Source of the DNA: Desulforhabdus sp. TSK
GTDB taxonomy: Bacteria > Desulfobacterota > Syntrophobacteria > Syntrophobacterales > Syntrophobacteraceae
DNA length: 36,480 nt
Assembly (NCBI RefSeq): GCF_022836495.1
Contig: NZ_BQXM01000046.1
Coordinates: 1 to 36,480 of the forward strand
Direction: 5' to 3'
Part shown: in pieces, positions 17,384 through 29,329 of the stretch
How positions within the stretch are numbered: position 1 is the stretch's first letter
How the letters are laid out: every line of letters begins with the position of its first letter
The notes under the pieces: model-generated
Database searches by the model: none
Told to the model about the DNA's origin: nothing
What the model saw: only the letters and a program-made list of their open reading frames with translations
Translations under genes and position numbers: made by a program

Positions 17384-17427
17384 CGGAATGATGATTACCG
17401 CGCGAAGCGGACACATGAGGATATGCC

Positions 17428-17682
17428 GTGGCAAAGAAAAAAAGCGAAGCGTTTGAAGAGGCACTGAAGAAGCTCCAGGCCATCGTGGAAAAATTGGAGC
17501 GCGGGGACCTTCCCCTGGAAGAGGCGATGGATTCCTTCACCGAAGGCATAAAACTTGCCCAGTATTGTCATCAGAAGCTTGAAGAAGCCGAAAACAAGGT
17601 GCAGATGCTGGTGAAGGACCCTCAGGGCAATTGGGGGACGACTCCCTTCGAAACAGGCGAGGAAAAGTCCCCTGACGAATGA
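17428..17682 (+). CDS. xseB: Exodeoxyribonuclease VII small subunit
   Basis: An 84-residue subunit that multimerises around XseA. The helical pair FEEALKKLQAIVEKLERGDL and LEEAMDSFTEGIKLAQYCH is the family signature, followed by KLEEAENKVQML. The C-terminal 20 residues are a variable tail. It starts with GTG preceded by GAGGAT. The position directly after xseA and before ispA and dxs is the common order in many bacteria. Confidence 0.95.
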   Translation: MAKKKSEAFEEALKKLQAIVEKLERGDLPLEEAMDSFTEGIKLAQYCHQKLEEAENKVQMLVKDPQGNWGTTPFETGEEKSPDE

Positions 17683-17736
17683 AACGGAAAGGGCCGGGTG
17701 AAGTTTCCACTGTCAAAAGTGTGGAAAGAGATATAA

Positions 17737-17796
17737 ATGAATGATAAATTAAAAAAATTATACGATTTCGCCCATGGATGGACAAAGCGAACATGA
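17737..17796 (+). other. Candidate 19-residue leader ORF overlapping the ispA start
   Basis: A short frame (MNDKLKKLYDFAHGWTKRT) lies in an AT-rich island between xseB and ispA and is preceded by GGAAAGAG. Its stop codon overlaps the ispA ATG at 17793 as ATGA, the classic arrangement for translational coupling. ispA itself has no visible Shine-Dalgarno, which fits. Not recognised as a known leader peptide. Confidence 0.4.
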
Positions 17797-18692
17797 AAGA
17801 CTTCGATCTTAAGCGCTACCTGACAGAGCGCAAGCAACAGGTTGATGCGGCCCTGGAAAACTGGTTCCCCGTCCCCACCGGTCTTCAAAAGAGCGTTCTC
17901 GAAGCGTCTCGCTACAGCCTCTTTGCAGGAGGCAAAAGGCTGCGCCCCATTCTTTGCCTGGCTGCCGCGGAGGTGGTAGGAGGGATGCCCGATGCGGTCA
18001 TGCCCGTCGCCTGCGCTCTGGAAATGATCCATACCTATTCTCTTATCCACGATGATTTGCCCGCCATGGACAACGACGATTTCAGGCGCGGCAAGCCCAC
18101 CTGCCACAAGGCCTTTGGAGAGGCCATGGCCGTGCTGGCCGGAGACGCTCTCCTGACGGAGGCTTTCGGGGTCGTCGTGGACGGCTCGGCATCGGGAGAC
18201 TGCCCCGGAGACAGGCTCGTCAAGGTCATCGGAATCCTTGTCCGGGCGGCCGGCTACCGGGGAATGATCGGGGGGCAGGTCATCGACCTGGAGAGCGAAA
18301 ACCAGACCGTGGATTTGGCAACGGTGGAATACATGCACATCCACAAGACCGGCGCTCTGCTTTCGGCGTCCCTGGAAACGGGCGCCCTGCTGGGGGGCGG
18401 GACGGCAGATCAGATTTCCACTCTCAAGCACTACGGTCACCATTTCGGTCTGGCTTTCCAGATCACCGACGATATTTTGGATGTAGAAGGTGATGCGGAG
18501 CTCATGGGAAAGACACCGGGCTCCGATATGGCCAAGAACAAGAAGACGTACCCGGTGCTCCTGGGAATGACCCGTTCCAGGGAGGCTGCTCGCGAGCATG
18601 TGGAAGAAGCAATAAGGGCGCTCACCGATTTTAATGAAAAGGCGGAACCTTTGAGAGCTATCGCTCAATACCTTCTGGTCCGAAAAGCCTGA
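17793..18692 (+). CDS. ispA: Polyprenyl synthetase (farnesyl diphosphate synthase type)
   Basis: About 299 residues; condenses isopentenyl diphosphate with allylic diphosphates to farnesyl or geranylgeranyl diphosphate. The first aspartate-rich motif is LIHDDLPAMDNDDFRRGKP, with the two-residue insert typical of bacterial short-chain enzymes. The second is QITDDILDVEGD. The substrate loop GGKRLRP is near the N-terminus. An ATG 15 bases upstream (17778) is in frame. I prefer the internal ATG because it overlaps the stop of a short upstream frame and gives the usual N-terminus. Neither start has a Shine-Dalgarno. dxs follows within 20 bp, so both enzymes of isoprenoid supply are co-expressed. 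Confidence 0.93.
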   Translation: MKDFDLKRYLTERKQQVDAALENWFPVPTGLQKSVLEASRYSLFAGGKRLRPILCLAAAEVVGGMPDAVMPVACALEMIHTYSLIHDDLPAMDNDDFRRGKPTCHKAFGEAMAVLAGDALLTEAFGVVVDGSASGDCPGDRLVKVIGILVRAAGYRGMIGGQVIDLESENQTVDLATVEYMHIHKTGALLSASLETGALLGGGTADQISTLKHYGHHFGLAFQITDDILDVEGDAELMGKTPGSDMAKNKKTYPVLLGMTRSREAAREHVEEAIRALTDFNEKAEPLRAIAQYLLVRKA

Positions 18693-18710
18693 CAGGGGAG
18701 AGGTTGAAAT

Positions 18711-20642
18711 TTGAACGATCAAGAAGTCAAGACATTGCTTTCGCAGATCGACTGCCCATCGCAATTGAAGAATCTATCCATTCTGCAATTGCAGCAACTG
18801 GCGGAAGAAATTCGTAAGAAGATCATTTGTACGGTCTCTGAAAAGGGCGGCCATCTGGCCCCGAACCTCGGTGTGGTGGAGCTCACCATCGCCCTGCATT
18901 ACGTCTTCGACACAGCCGCCGACCGCATCATCTGGGATGTGGGACACCAGGCTTACACACATAAGCTGCTCACCGGCCGGAGATCCCAATTTCACACGCT
19001 GCGCCAATACCAGGGGATCAGCGGATTTCCCAAACGATCCGAAAGCAAATTCGACGCCTTCGGAACGGGCCATTCCGGGACATCCATCTCGGCCGCTCTG
19101 GGAATCAGTGTCGCCAAGGACTTGAAGAAGAGCCCGCACCGGGCCATCGCCGTCATCGGTGACGGCAGCATGACGGGGGGAATGGCTTTCGAAGCCCTCA
19201 ACCATGCAGGCGACGTGAACAAAAACCTCATCGTTGTCCTCAATGACAACGAAATGTCCATTTCTCCCAACGTGGGGGCGCTCTCTTCCTTCCTGAGCCG
19301 CAAGCTTTCCAACAAGACTCTGATCAACCTGAAAAAAGATGTGGAAAACTTCCTCAAGTCCATTCCCGGACTGGGCCCCAACATCATCCAGATCCTCAAG
19401 CGCAGTGAAGATTCCCTCATGACACTGCTCACGCCGGGGATGCTTTTTCAGGCCCTGGATTTTCATTACATCGGTCCCATCAAGGGGCATCGTCTGGACC
19501 GCCTCATCGAAACCTTCGAAACCGCCCGTCACATCCAGGGTCCCGTCCTCATCCATGTCATGACCCAGAAGGGCAAAGGCTACCAGCCGGCGGAATGCGA
19601 TCCCACCAGCTTTCACGGTGTCGGGTCTTTCGACATTTCCACGGGCAAAAGCTGCAGCTCCCCTTCCGACAAAGTTTGTGCTCCTTCCTATACGAAGGTC
19701 TTCGGCGATTCCATCGTACAGCTGGCGGAATCGGATCCCAAGGTTTTGGCCATCACTGCGGCCATGCCCCAGGGCACAGGTCTGGAAGCCTTTGCCAAGC
19801 GCTTCCCCGACCGGTTCTTCGATGTGGGGATTGCCGAGCAGCACGCCGTCACCTTTGCCGCGGGATTGGCCACGGAAGGGTTCAAACCGGTCGTTGCCGT
19901 TTACTCCACCTTCCTTCAGCGGGCATATGACCAGATCGTTCACGATGTCTGCCTCCAGAATCTCCACGTCATCTTCGCCATGGACCGCGGGGGGATCGTG
20001 GGCGAAGACGGCCCCACGCACCATGGAGTGTTCGATCTCTCTTTCCTGCGCCATATCCCCAACATGGTGGTGATGGCGCCCAAGGATGAGAATGAATTGC
20101 AGCACATGCTGAAGACGGCAGTGGAGCACGGAGGACCGGTGGCCGTGCGCTATCCGCGCGGGAACGGGCTGGGAGTCACCATGGACGCGATACCCCGGAG
20201 GCTTCCCGTGGGCAAAGGGGAAGTTCTGCGGGAGGGAGAGGATATTCTGCTCCTGGCGGTGGGCTCCACCGTCCAGGCCGCCGTGGTTGCCGCAGAACGC
20301 CTCCAAAAGAGTGGTGTCCGTGCGGCCGTCATCAATGCCCGGTTCGTCAAACCCGTCGATCAGGAGCTCATCCTGACATGGGCGAAGAAAACCGGACGCA
20401 TCATCACCATTGAGGAAAACGTTCTTCAGGGAGGGTTCGGAAGCGCTGTGCTGGAAATGCTCCAGGAGGCGGAATATTTTCCAAGGAATTTTGTAAGGTT
20501 GGGACTGCCCGACACGTTTGTGCCCCATGGAAGTCAGAGCATTTTGCGAAACCTGTACGGCATCGATGCCGAAGGCATTGAAAATGCGGCCTACAGCGCC
20601 TTGAAGAGGCACCATGTCCAAGCCCTCAGTGCGATTGGATAA
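18711..20642 (+). CDS. dxs: 1-deoxy-D-xylulose-5-phosphate synthase
   Basis: A 643-residue thiamine-diphosphate enzyme, the first step of the MEP isoprenoid pathway (pyruvate plus glyceraldehyde-3-phosphate). [14 protein letters not shown] and the thiamine-binding [15 protein letters not shown] mark the N-terminal domain. [15 protein letters not shown] contains the catalytic Glu. [15 protein letters not shown] is the family signature, and the C-terminal transketolase domain is complete. It uses a TTG start with GGGGAGAGG upstream. The 3' end overlaps tlyA by 29 bases in another frame. Full length and apparently intact. Confidence 0.97.
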   Translation: MNDQEVKTLLSQIDCPSQLKNLSILQLQQLAEEIRKKIICTVSEKGGHLAPNLGVVELTIALHYVFDTAADRIIWDVGHQAYTHKLLTGRRSQFHTLRQYQGISGFPKRSESKFDAFGTGHSGTSISAALGISVAKDLKKSPHRAIAVIGDGSMTGGMAFEALNHAGDVNKNLIVVLNDNEMSISPNVGALSSFLSRKLSNKTLINLKKDVENFLKSIPGLGPNIIQILKRSEDSLMTLLTPGMLFQALDFHYIGPIKGHRLDRLIETFETARHIQGPVLIHVMTQKGKGYQPAECDPTSFHGVGSFDISTGKSCSSPSDKVCAPSYTKVFGDSIVQLAESDPKVLAITAAMPQGTGLEAFAKRFPDRFFDVGIAEQHAVTFAAGLATEGFKPVVAVYSTFLQRAYDQIVHDVCLQNLHVIFAMDRGGIVGEDGPTHHGVFDLSFLRHIPNMVVMAPKDENELQHMLKTAVEHGGPVAVRYPRGNGLGVTMDAIPRRLPVGKGEVLREGEDILLLAVGSTVQAAVVAAERLQKSGVRAAVINARFVKPVDQELILTWAKKTGRIITIEENVLQGGFGSAVLEMLQEAEYFPRNFVRLGLPDTFVPHGSQSILRNLYGIDAEGIENAAYSALKRHHVQALSAIG

Positions 20643-21354
20643 ACTGCTCGTGGACCGCGGATTGACCCCCAGCCGGGAACGCGCGCAGGCTCTCATCCTG
20701 GCGGCCAAGGTGCTGGTGGACGGTCAGAAGATCACCAAGGCGGGGCAAAAGGTTTCCCCTGAATGCCGTACACAGCTCCTGGGGGAGGACATCCCCTATG
20801 TGAGCCGCGGCGGATTGAAGCTCGAACACGCCCTCCGCACCTTTGAGCTGCAGGTTCAGGGGATGGTGGCGATGGATGTGGGGGCGTCGACGGGGGGATT
20901 CACCGACTGCCTGCTGCAGCACGGTGCGGCACGTGTTTACGCCATCGATGTGGGTTACGGCCAGCTGGACTGGAAACTGAGGCAGGATCCCCGCGTGGTC
21001 GTGCTGGAGCGGGAGAACATTCGATACCTGGAGAGGGAGCGCATACCGGAGCCCATCGACCTTGCGGCCATCGATGCCTCGTTCATCTCCCTGAAGCTGG
21101 TCATCCCCGCCGTACTGGCTTTCCTCCACCCCGGCGCCCACTGCGTCGCTCTCATCAAGCCGCAGTTCGAGGCGGGCAGAGAGCACGTGGGAAAAGGCGG
21201 AGTCGTCCGAGATGAGGCGGTGCACAGGGACGTTTGTCAATCCATCAGCGATTTCCTGGAGGCCGTCGGCCTCCGGGTGAGAGGAATGACTCCCTCTCCC
21301 ATCCTGGGCCCCAAAGGCAACCGCGAATTCCTGATTTTGGCTGAGTGCGTCTGA
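20614..21354 (+). CDS. tlyA: TlyA-family 16S/23S rRNA 2'-O-methyltransferase
   Basis: A 246-residue protein with an N-terminal S4 RNA-binding domain ([20 protein letters not shown], ending near KVSPE) and a C-terminal FtsJ/RrmJ-type SAM methyltransferase domain. The SAM loop is [19 protein letters not shown]. Catalytic-type motifs [11 protein letters not shown] and [17 protein letters not shown] follow. Characterised TlyA proteins 2'-O-methylate cytidines in rRNA; the old label haemolysin A is misleading. It overlaps the end of dxs, so it is translated from the same message. rlmH follows 28 bp later, giving two ribosome-modifying genes in a row. Confidence 0.93.
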   Translation: MSKPSVRLDKLLVDRGLTPSRERAQALILAAKVLVDGQKITKAGQKVSPECRTQLLGEDIPYVSRGGLKLEHALRTFELQVQGMVAMDVGASTGGFTDCLLQHGAARVYAIDVGYGQLDWKLRQDPRVVVLERENIRYLERERIPEPIDLAAIDASFISLKLVIPAVLAFLHPGAHCVALIKPQFEAGREHVGKGGVVRDEAVHRDVCQSISDFLEAVGLRVRGMTPSPILGPKGNREFLILAECV

Positions 21355-21382
21355 CTCCTCCCGACGGATTGTCTTTTCCATC

Positions 21383-21853
21383 ATGCAGCTTCATCTGGTT
21401 TTTGTCGGCAAAACAAGCTTTCAGGAAATGGACGCGGGGATTCGGAAGTATCTGGACCGCCTGCGCCACTACATCCGGATGGAGATCCACCTGGTGAAGG
21501 CGGAAAAGATATCTCCCAAGATTTCAGAGGGGATGGTGTGCGAACGGGAAGGGGAGCGGGTCTTGAAGCTTTTAAACGCCCAGGACTACCTCATCGTCTG
21601 GGATCCGGAGGGGCGGCAGATGGACTCCCAACGCTTTGCAGCATTCCTGGAGCACCTGCAGAACGCGGGAACGCCCGCCGTGTGGATGGTCATCGGCGGC
21701 CCGCTGGGTGTTTCTCCACGCCTCCTGGAGAGAGCCAACAGTGTCCTGTCCCTTTCCAGAATGACTTTTCCCCATGACATGGCCCGTCTCATGGTAGCGG
21801 AGCAGCTCTACAGAGCTTTCACCATTCTCAAGGGCGAGCCATATCACAAGTGA
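21383..21853 (+). CDS. rlmH: 23S rRNA (pseudouridine1915-N3)-methyltransferase RlmH
   Basis: A 156-residue SPOUT methyltransferase acting on helix 69 of 23S rRNA. The N-terminus MQLHLVFVGKTSFQEMDAGI and the knot region VIGGPLGVSPRLLERAN are characteristic. So is the C-terminal run LSLSRMTFPHDMARLMVAEQ ending in GEPYHK. Length is normal. It is the last gene of the long plus-strand cluster and converges on the NifU-like gene with an 18-bp gap. Confidence 0.96.
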   Translation: MQLHLVFVGKTSFQEMDAGIRKYLDRLRHYIRMEIHLVKAEKISPKISEGMVCEREGERVLKLLNAQDYLIVWDPEGRQMDSQRFAAFLEHLQNAGTPAVWMVIGGPLGVSPRLLERANSVLSLSRMTFPHDMARLMVAEQLYRAFTILKGEPYHK

Positions 21854-21873
21854 AAACCGCCGTTGCGGCAGTT
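21853..21873 (-). terminator. Probable terminator after the NifU-like gene
   Basis: On the minus strand the stop codon runs into AACTGCCG, loop CAA, CGGCGGTT, then two further T. This is an 8-bp stem with one G-T pair. On the plus strand the same stem has a mismatch, so it suits the minus-strand gene better. Confidence 0.45.
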
Positions 21874-22090
21874 AAACGGATACCACTTCCGTAACCTCGG
21901 GGACTTCTGCTTTGATGATCCGCTCGACACCGGCCTTCAGTGTCATCTGGCTCATGGGGCAGCCATGGCAGGCACCCGTCAGCCGTACTTTCACCACGGT
22001 GCCTTCGATATCCACGAGCTCGACATTTCCACCATCACGCTGCAGCATGGGTCTGACTTTTCCTAGAGCCTGTTCCACTTTCTCACGCAT
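21872..22090 (-). CDS. NifU-type (Nfu) iron-sulfur scaffold protein
   Basis: A 72-residue protein matching the C-terminal NifU domain alone: GKVRPMLQRDGGNVELVDIE followed by the cluster-binding pair Cys41-x-x-Cys44 in GACHGCPMS, and TLKAGVERIIKAEVPE. It would carry or transfer a [4Fe-4S] cluster in the cytoplasm. An AGGAGG box lies eight bases before the ATG. Stand-alone short Nfu proteins are common in anaerobes. It is monocistronic on the opposite strand from both neighbours, so the context gives no specific client. Confidence 0.94.
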   Translation of the reverse strand: MREKVEQALGKVRPMLQRDGGNVELVDIEGTVVKVRLTGACHGCPMSQMTLKAGVERIIKAEVPEVTEVVSV

Positions 22091-22121
22091 TGCTTCATCC
22101 TCCTGTCAAAAAGTTTAGCCC

Positions 22122-22150
22122 TCTATAACCACTCGATCCTTCAAATGCAA
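22122..22150 (-). promoter_or_regulatory. Possible promoter for the NifU-like gene
   Basis: On the minus strand: TTGCAT, 17 bases, TATAGA, about 30 bases upstream of the start codon. The spacing is ideal but the -35 box is weak. Confidence 0.4.
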
Positions 22151-22282
22151 TGGAAACTCAGGAGGTCCGGCGGCAAAAAACAAGATTTTGGGAATCTCCA
22201 CCCGATAGGAGGATCAAAATTCCCCGGAAAGCCCGTGCAGAGCAGCTTCAGTTTGGAATATGAATAGTTTTAAGGAGTTAAG

Positions 22283-22297
22283 ATGAATCTCGGTTGA
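22283..22297 (+). other. Four-codon minimal ORF upstream of hpt
   Basis: TAAGGAGTTAAG precedes ATG AAT CTC GGT TGA, giving a textbook ribosome site followed by only four sense codons, about 85 bases before hpt. Its TGA overlaps an in-frame TTG of an hpt N-terminal extension. It could be a regulatory mini-ORF or the decayed start of a lost gene. Confidence 0.3.
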
Positions 22298-22380
22298 TTT
22301 TTAGTGGATTTATCGGTAACATGCTGCACGTCGTTTTCTTCGGGTGCAGAAGATCAAGAGAGCGGAAGGAGAAGTGGCCG

Positions 22381-22911
22381 ATGGAGGGGTACGAGTTGAT
22401 TCCGCGTGTGAAGGCGGAGGATCTGCAGAAGCGTCTGGACGAACTGGCCGATGAAATCAACCGGGATTATGAGGGTAAGAGCCTTATGGCCATCGGAATT
22501 TTGAAGGGGGCCTTCATGTTCCTCGCTGATCTGGTGCGCCGGTTGTCGATTCCGGTGACAGTCGACTTTGTCCGCCTGGCCAGCTACGGAGACAGCTCTC
22601 AAACGAGTGGCACCATCAAAATCACCAAAGACATCGAGCTTCCCATCGAGGGGCAAAATATCCTGCTCGTTGAAGACATCGTCGATACGGGACTCACCCT
22701 GGACTGGTACCTGCATCGCCTGCAAAGCTACCGGCCGGCATCGGTCAAAGTATGCGCTCTCATTGACAAGTTTGAAAGACGTCAGGTAGAAGTACCCATA
22801 GATTACGCTGGTATCCGCATGGAAAAAGGATTTCTCGTCGGATTCGGCCTGGATTTTTCCGAAAAGCACAGAAACCTTCCGGGGATTTACGAGGTCCGGT
22901 TTCACGAATAG
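22381..22911 (+). CDS. hpt: Hypoxanthine phosphoribosyltransferase
   Basis: A 176-residue purine-salvage enzyme making IMP or GMP from the base and PRPP. The PRPP-binding motif is ILLVEDIVDTGLTLDWY. The early AIGILKGAFMFLADLVR and the flexible-loop region VRLASYGDSSQTSGTIKI are typical, and it ends with GFGLDFSEKHRNLPGIY. The frame stays open 29 codons upstream to a TTG, but that extension is unlike the family, and AAGGAG sits nine bases before this ATG. The next gene begins 119 bp downstream on the same strand. Confidence 0.95.
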   Translation: MEGYELIPRVKAEDLQKRLDELADEINRDYEGKSLMAIGILKGAFMFLADLVRRLSIPVTVDFVRLASYGDSSQTSGTIKITKDIELPIEGQNILLVEDIVDTGLTLDWYLHRLQSYRPASVKVCALIDKFERRQVEVPIDYAGIRMEKGFLVGFGLDFSEKHRNLPGIYEVRFHE

Positions 22912-23030
22912 TCCCCGCCCTCACGTGTCAGAACCTTTCACGTACAGCATGCCACACGTCATGGCCGGGGGAAATGGGCAGCGTTTTCGGGGATTCGATG
23001 CGTCAATGAAATTAGAGAGAGGATTGATCG

Positions 23031-23825
23031 ATGATTGTCACCTGTGAATCCTGCAAGACCAAGTTTCGTATCGATCCGGCACGTCTGAAGCGGCCAATGA
23101 ACAAAGTCCGTTGCTCCCTGTGTGGGAGCATTTTCACCGTAGAGCGCCCTTCGGAAACCTCCCCCCAGGCATTGGAAGAAAATCTCCTGATTCAGATGGA
23201 CCTTCCCGACGAAACAGCGGCCACCGATGAAGACGACCTTTTCATAGAACGGGACCGGCCCATTCCCGAGGTCGCCCTTGAGCCCAGAAAGCCCAACCGG
23301 TTGAAAACCGCTCTCTTTTGGGGAATCCCCCTCATCGTCTTCCTGGCTGGATCCATCTGGTATGTCAATTTTCAAAATCCTTCTCCTCCCGCATCTCAAC
23401 AGTCTGCGTCCACGGGTCTCGGCGAAACGGAACAGGCAACGGTAAACATCCTGGAGTCCACCAAAGCGTATTTTCTTGAAAATTCCAAAGCCGGACAGAT
23501 CTTCGTCGTGGAGGGCGAAGCCGTCAACGAGTCCAAGAAGCCCGTCAGCTTCATACTCCTCGAAGGAAAGCTCTACACGACGAACAATCAGGTGGCCCAG
23601 TCGCAAAAGGCCTTCTGCGGGAATGTCATGACACGGGATGAATTGAGGCAGCTGGCCGTGACGGAAATCCAGGACCGCATGATGAACCGGGAGGGCAAGA
23701 ACCTTTCCAACGTACATGTCAAGCCCGGGGCGAGAGTCCCTTTCATGCTCGTCTTTCACAACCTGCCCGACCTCAACCTTTTGAACGACTACAGCGTGGA
23801 AGTCATCAGTACCAAGATTGAATGA
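23031..23825 (+). CDS. Zinc-ribbon / DUF3426 membrane-anchored protein
   Basis: A 264-residue protein. An N-terminal MJ0042-type zinc ribbon (Cys5, Cys8, Cys28, Cys31) is followed by an acidic linker rich in Asp and Glu. One transmembrane segment follows at about 101-120 (FWGIPLIVFLAGSIWYVNF). The C-terminal domain of about 130 residues resembles DUF3426. The predicted topology puts the zinc ribbon in the cytoplasm and the large domain in the periplasm. The function of this family is not established. Neighbours are hpt and serS, which give no clue. Confidence 0.85.
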   Translation: MIVTCESCKTKFRIDPARLKRPMNKVRCSLCGSIFTVERPSETSPQALEENLLIQMDLPDETAATDEDDLFIERDRPIPEVALEPRKPNRLKTALFWGIPLIVFLAGSIWYVNFQNPSPPASQQSASTGLGETEQATVNILESTKAYFLENSKAGQIFVVEGEAVNESKKPVSFILLEGKLYTTNNQVAQSQKAFCGNVMTRDELRQLAVTEIQDRMMNREGKNLSNVHVKPGARVPFMLVFHNLPDLNLLNDYSVEVISTKIE

Positions 23826-23992
23826 GCCCGGGGGAAGGCACCGGACAAGCCTCTATTCGGATAACTTATCGATGTAACAAATGGAATTGACAAAGCTTTC
23901 TTTTCAATGTAAGAAACTCGGACTGCAAGCCGTCGAAAATTGTAGACAAAAAAGTGCAGGCATCTTGATCGTCAAACCGATGTGAGGGCTTT

Positions 23993-25267
23993 ATGCTGGA
24001 TCTTAAGTTCGTCCGTGAAAACGTCGACCGGGTGGGGCAAATGCTCAAGGATCGACAGATGGCAATGGATTTGAAACCTCTCCTGGATCTGGATGAAGAA
24101 CGAAGACGCATCCTGGGGCAGGTGGAAGAACTGAAGCACCGGCGCAACCTGGCCTCGGATGAGATATCCCGTCTCAAGAAGGAAAAGCAGGATGCCTCCG
24201 CCCGTATCGATGAGATGCGGGAGGTTTCCCAGGAAATCAAAGGGCTGGATCAGGAGCTGAGCACCATCGAGCAGCAGTTCAGAGATTTCCTCCTGCTCAT
24301 CCCCAATACGCCGCATGCATCCGTCCCTATCGGTAAAGACGAAAAGGACAATCCCGTTGTCAAGACGTGGGGAAACCCTCCGGCACTCAATTTTGAGCCC
24401 AGGCCGCATTGGGAAATTGGAGAATCCCTGGGCATTCTCGATTTTGAGCGAGCGGCCAGGATGACGGGAGCACGTTTCGCGCTTTACTGGGGAATGGGCG
24501 CGGCTCTGGAAAGAGCGCTCATCACCTTCATGCTCGACATGCACACGCAGCACCACGGCTACACGGAGGTCCTGCCTCCCTTCATGGTCAACAGCACCAG
24601 TCTCCTGGGCACCGGACAGCTTCCCAAGTTCAAAGAAGAGCTGTTCAAACTGGAGGGGAGAGACTTTTTCCTGGTTCCCACCGCTGAAGTCCCGGTCACC
24701 AACATTCATGCCGGTGAAATCCTCGAGGAGGAGGAGCTTCCGAAGCTTTACACCGCCTTCACACCTTGCTTCCGATCCGAAGCGGGTTCCTACGGAAAAG
24801 ACACGCGGGGACTCATCCGGCAGCATCAGTTCAACAAGGTGGAGATGGTGAAGTTTGTCCAACCCGAAACCTCCTACGATGCTCTGGAAAGTCTTCTCCT
24901 GAATGCCGAAGCCATCCTTCAGGCCTTGAACCTCCACTACCGCGTGGTTACGCTTTGCACGGGCGACTTGGGCTTTTCGGCATCCAAGACGTACGACATC
25001 GAAGTGTGGCTGCCGGGGCAGAACACCTACCGGGAAATTTCTTCCTGCAGCAACTTCGAGGATTTTCAGTCCAGGCGGGCCAACATCCGTTTTCGAAGAA
25101 AAGGGCAATCCAAGACGGAACTGGTACACACCTTGAACGGATCGGGGCTGGCCGTAGGACGAACCCTGGTGGCCGTCCTGGAAAACTACCAGCAGGACGA
25201 CGGCAGTGTCCTGGTTCCCCCTGCCCTCCGCCCCTACATGCGGAACCTGGAAAAAATACAAAAATAA
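23993..25267 (+). CDS. serS: Seryl-tRNA synthetase
   Basis: A 424-residue class II aminoacyl-tRNA synthetase. The N-terminus (about 1-110) is the long antiparallel coiled coil that grips tRNA-Ser ([33 protein letters not shown]). Motif 2 is in [20 protein letters not shown] with [11 protein letters not shown]. Motif 3 is in [18 protein letters not shown], followed by [10 protein letters not shown]. Length is normal. No T-box-like leader was seen in the 167 bp upstream. The HU/IHF-like gene follows 55 bp later. Confidence 0.97.
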   Translation: MLDLKFVRENVDRVGQMLKDRQMAMDLKPLLDLDEERRRILGQVEELKHRRNLASDEISRLKKEKQDASARIDEMREVSQEIKGLDQELSTIEQQFRDFLLLIPNTPHASVPIGKDEKDNPVVKTWGNPPALNFEPRPHWEIGESLGILDFERAARMTGARFALYWGMGAALERALITFMLDMHTQHHGYTEVLPPFMVNSTSLLGTGQLPKFKEELFKLEGRDFFLVPTAEVPVTNIHAGEILEEEELPKLYTAFTPCFRSEAGSYGKDTRGLIRQHQFNKVEMVKFVQPETSYDALESLLLNAEAILQALNLHYRVVTLCTGDLGFSASKTYDIEVWLPGQNTYREISSCSNFEDFQSRRANIRFRRKGQSKTELVHTLNGSGLAVGRTLVAVLENYQQDDGSVLVPPALRPYMRNLEKIQK

Positions 25268-25322
25268 GAGTCCATCAATCCTTTCGATGCTATCAGCATA
25301 TTTATTACAAGGAGTCCCTCAC

Positions 25323-25613
25323 ATGACAAAAAGTCAGCTCATAGAAGCGTTGGCCAAAGCGGAAGGCATCACTCTGAAGGCTGCAGAAACGGCGGTCAAC
25401 GTTACCTTTCAGAGCATGGAGCAGGCCCTCATCAAATCCGACCGGCTTGAAATCCGGGGCTTTGGGAGCTTTAAAGTGAAAAATTACGAAGGTTATAAGG
25501 GCAGAAACCCCAAGACCGGCGAGCTCATCGAAGTGGAATCCAAGAAGCTGCCTTTCTTCAAAGTCGGCAAGGAACTGAAGGAAAGAGTGAACGGCGGCAC
25601 CTCACAAGACTAA
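25323..25613 (+). CDS. HU/IHF-family DNA-binding protein
   Basis: A 96-residue nucleoid-associated protein. The helical dimerisation half is MTKSQLIEALAKAEGITLKA and onward. RGFGSFKVKN and the DNA-bending arm GRNPKTGELIEVESKKLPFF follow. GYKGRNPKTGE has IHF-like character, so an IHF subunit role is possible. AAGGAG lies about nine bases before the ATG; longer frames upstream overlap the end of serS and lack support. A second, distinct family member lies 3.7 kb away on the other strand. Confidence 0.94.
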   Translation: MTKSQLIEALAKAEGITLKAAETAVNVTFQSMEQALIKSDRLEIRGFGSFKVKNYEGYKGRNPKTGELIEVESKKLPFFKVGKELKERVNGGTSQD

Positions 25614-25715
25614 ACCATTACAGCATCGCACCGCATCTGCATCTCCTGCTCATAAGTGCCCGGAGGAGTTTTCAGGCCCCCCTCACACCGTTCGAAGGCT
25701 TCCTTCCGGGCATTT

Positions 25716-26057
25716 TCAAGTCTGACGCATGAAGAAAAAGTAAAGATTGACTCCTGCCAGGGCGATGGACCCGCCGATGAACTGCACCAGTTTCTCCAGG
25801 GACATGCTTTCCCCTGGTGCGGCAAGAATATGCTGGAGCAGGGCCATGAAGAGCACCATGGAAATCCCCAGAACCATCAATTTGACCTGCTTTTTCCATA
25901 TCATGAGAATGACAAGGGGCACCCCGACGATCCAGGCTGCGGGATTCCTGGCCAGGGCGGCCCAGTCGATTTCCCGAAGGACGGCTGCGATTTTGTTCGA
26001 GTCGTATTCCTTCAAAAACTGAACGAACCCTGCCCAGAAAGCCGTCAATTTTTCCAA
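25716..26057 (-). CDS. Small membrane protein of unknown function
   Basis: A 113-residue protein with a polar N-terminal helix and about three transmembrane segments: AAWIVGVPLVILMIW, LMVLGISMVLFMALLQHIL and FIGGSIALAGVNLYFFF. I recognise no domain. It starts 5 bp after the acylphosphatase stop and is the last gene of a minus-strand set (phosphorylase, ligA, acylphosphatase, this gene), so it is probably co-transcribed. The hydrophobic pattern and tight packing support a real gene; the function is unknown. Confidence 0.75.
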   Translation of the reverse strand: MEKLTAFWAGFVQFLKEYDSNKIAAVLREIDWAALARNPAAWIVGVPLVILMIWKKQVKLMVLGISMVLFMALLQHILAAPGESMSLEKLVQFIGGSIALAGVNLYFFFMRQT

Positions 26058-26062
26058 GACTT

Positions 26063-26347
26063 CTATCTCCCGTAGCGGATTTCAAACCCGTCATGTTCAG
26101 CATGGTAGGTTTCTTCCCGCACGTCCACATGATCCACCTGGCTGTAGGGACTCCCCTGGTAGCACCACAGGACCATGCGATCCACCCGATCGGCATCCCC
26201 CTCGATGACAGCTTCGACTCTGCCGTCGGGCAGGTTCCGCACCCACCCCGCCACACCGAGGCTGATAGCCGTATCCCGCGTGAAGGCTCGAAAGAAAACC
26301 CCCTGCACCCTGCCCTCTATCCACACGTGGACCCGTTTCTTATTCAT
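26063..26347 (-). CDS. acyP: Acylphosphatase
   Basis: A 94-residue enzyme that hydrolyses acyl phosphates such as acetyl or carbamoyl phosphate. The catalytic Arg20 is in GRVQGVFFRAFT and Asn38 in GWVRNLPDGRVE. The final GFEIRYGR is typical. Length is normal. It lies 42 bp after ligA and 5 bp before a small membrane protein gene on the same strand. Confidence 0.95.
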   Translation of the reverse strand: MNKKRVHVWIEGRVQGVFFRAFTRDTAISLGVAGWVRNLPDGRVEAVIEGDADRVDRMVLWCYQGSPYSQVDHVDVREETYHAEHDGFEIRYGR

Positions 26348-26389
26348 CTGCCGAGGCTCCCTTCCTATCGTCAGAAATGCAGTCGCGCT

Positions 26390-29196
<2,807 letters not shown>

Positions 29197-29280
29197 AATG
29201 GCTAGTGCATGATGGCGACAGGAGTGTGGGAAAACAAGGCTTTCAGAATGCTTACGACGGAATCACGAGAAGCATTGCCT

Positions 29281-29321
29281 GGATTCCGGTCCGCCTGCTG
29301 GACGCTCGGGAACCGGAATCC
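29281..29321. other. 10-bp inverted repeat downstream of hup
   Basis: GGATTCCGGT and ACCGGAATCC flank a 21-base GC-rich loop just after the hup stop (minus strand). No T-run is present, so termination is doubtful; mRNA end protection or chance are alternatives. Confidence 0.3.
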
Positions 29322-29329
29322 CCTCACCG

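Noticed and set aside
18774-20708. 644-codon minus-strand open frame
   Set aside because: Exactly shadows dxs and the start of tlyA, both unmistakable.
23887-23915. TTGACA-17-TAAGAA as a serS promoter
   Set aside because: The -35 is perfect but the -10 box matches only 3 of 6, so it was not listed.
25655-25712. TGCCCGGA/TCCGGGCA inverted repeat followed by TTTT after the HU/IHF-like gene
   Set aside because: The loop of about 40 bases is too long for a normal terminator and the stem only 8 bp.
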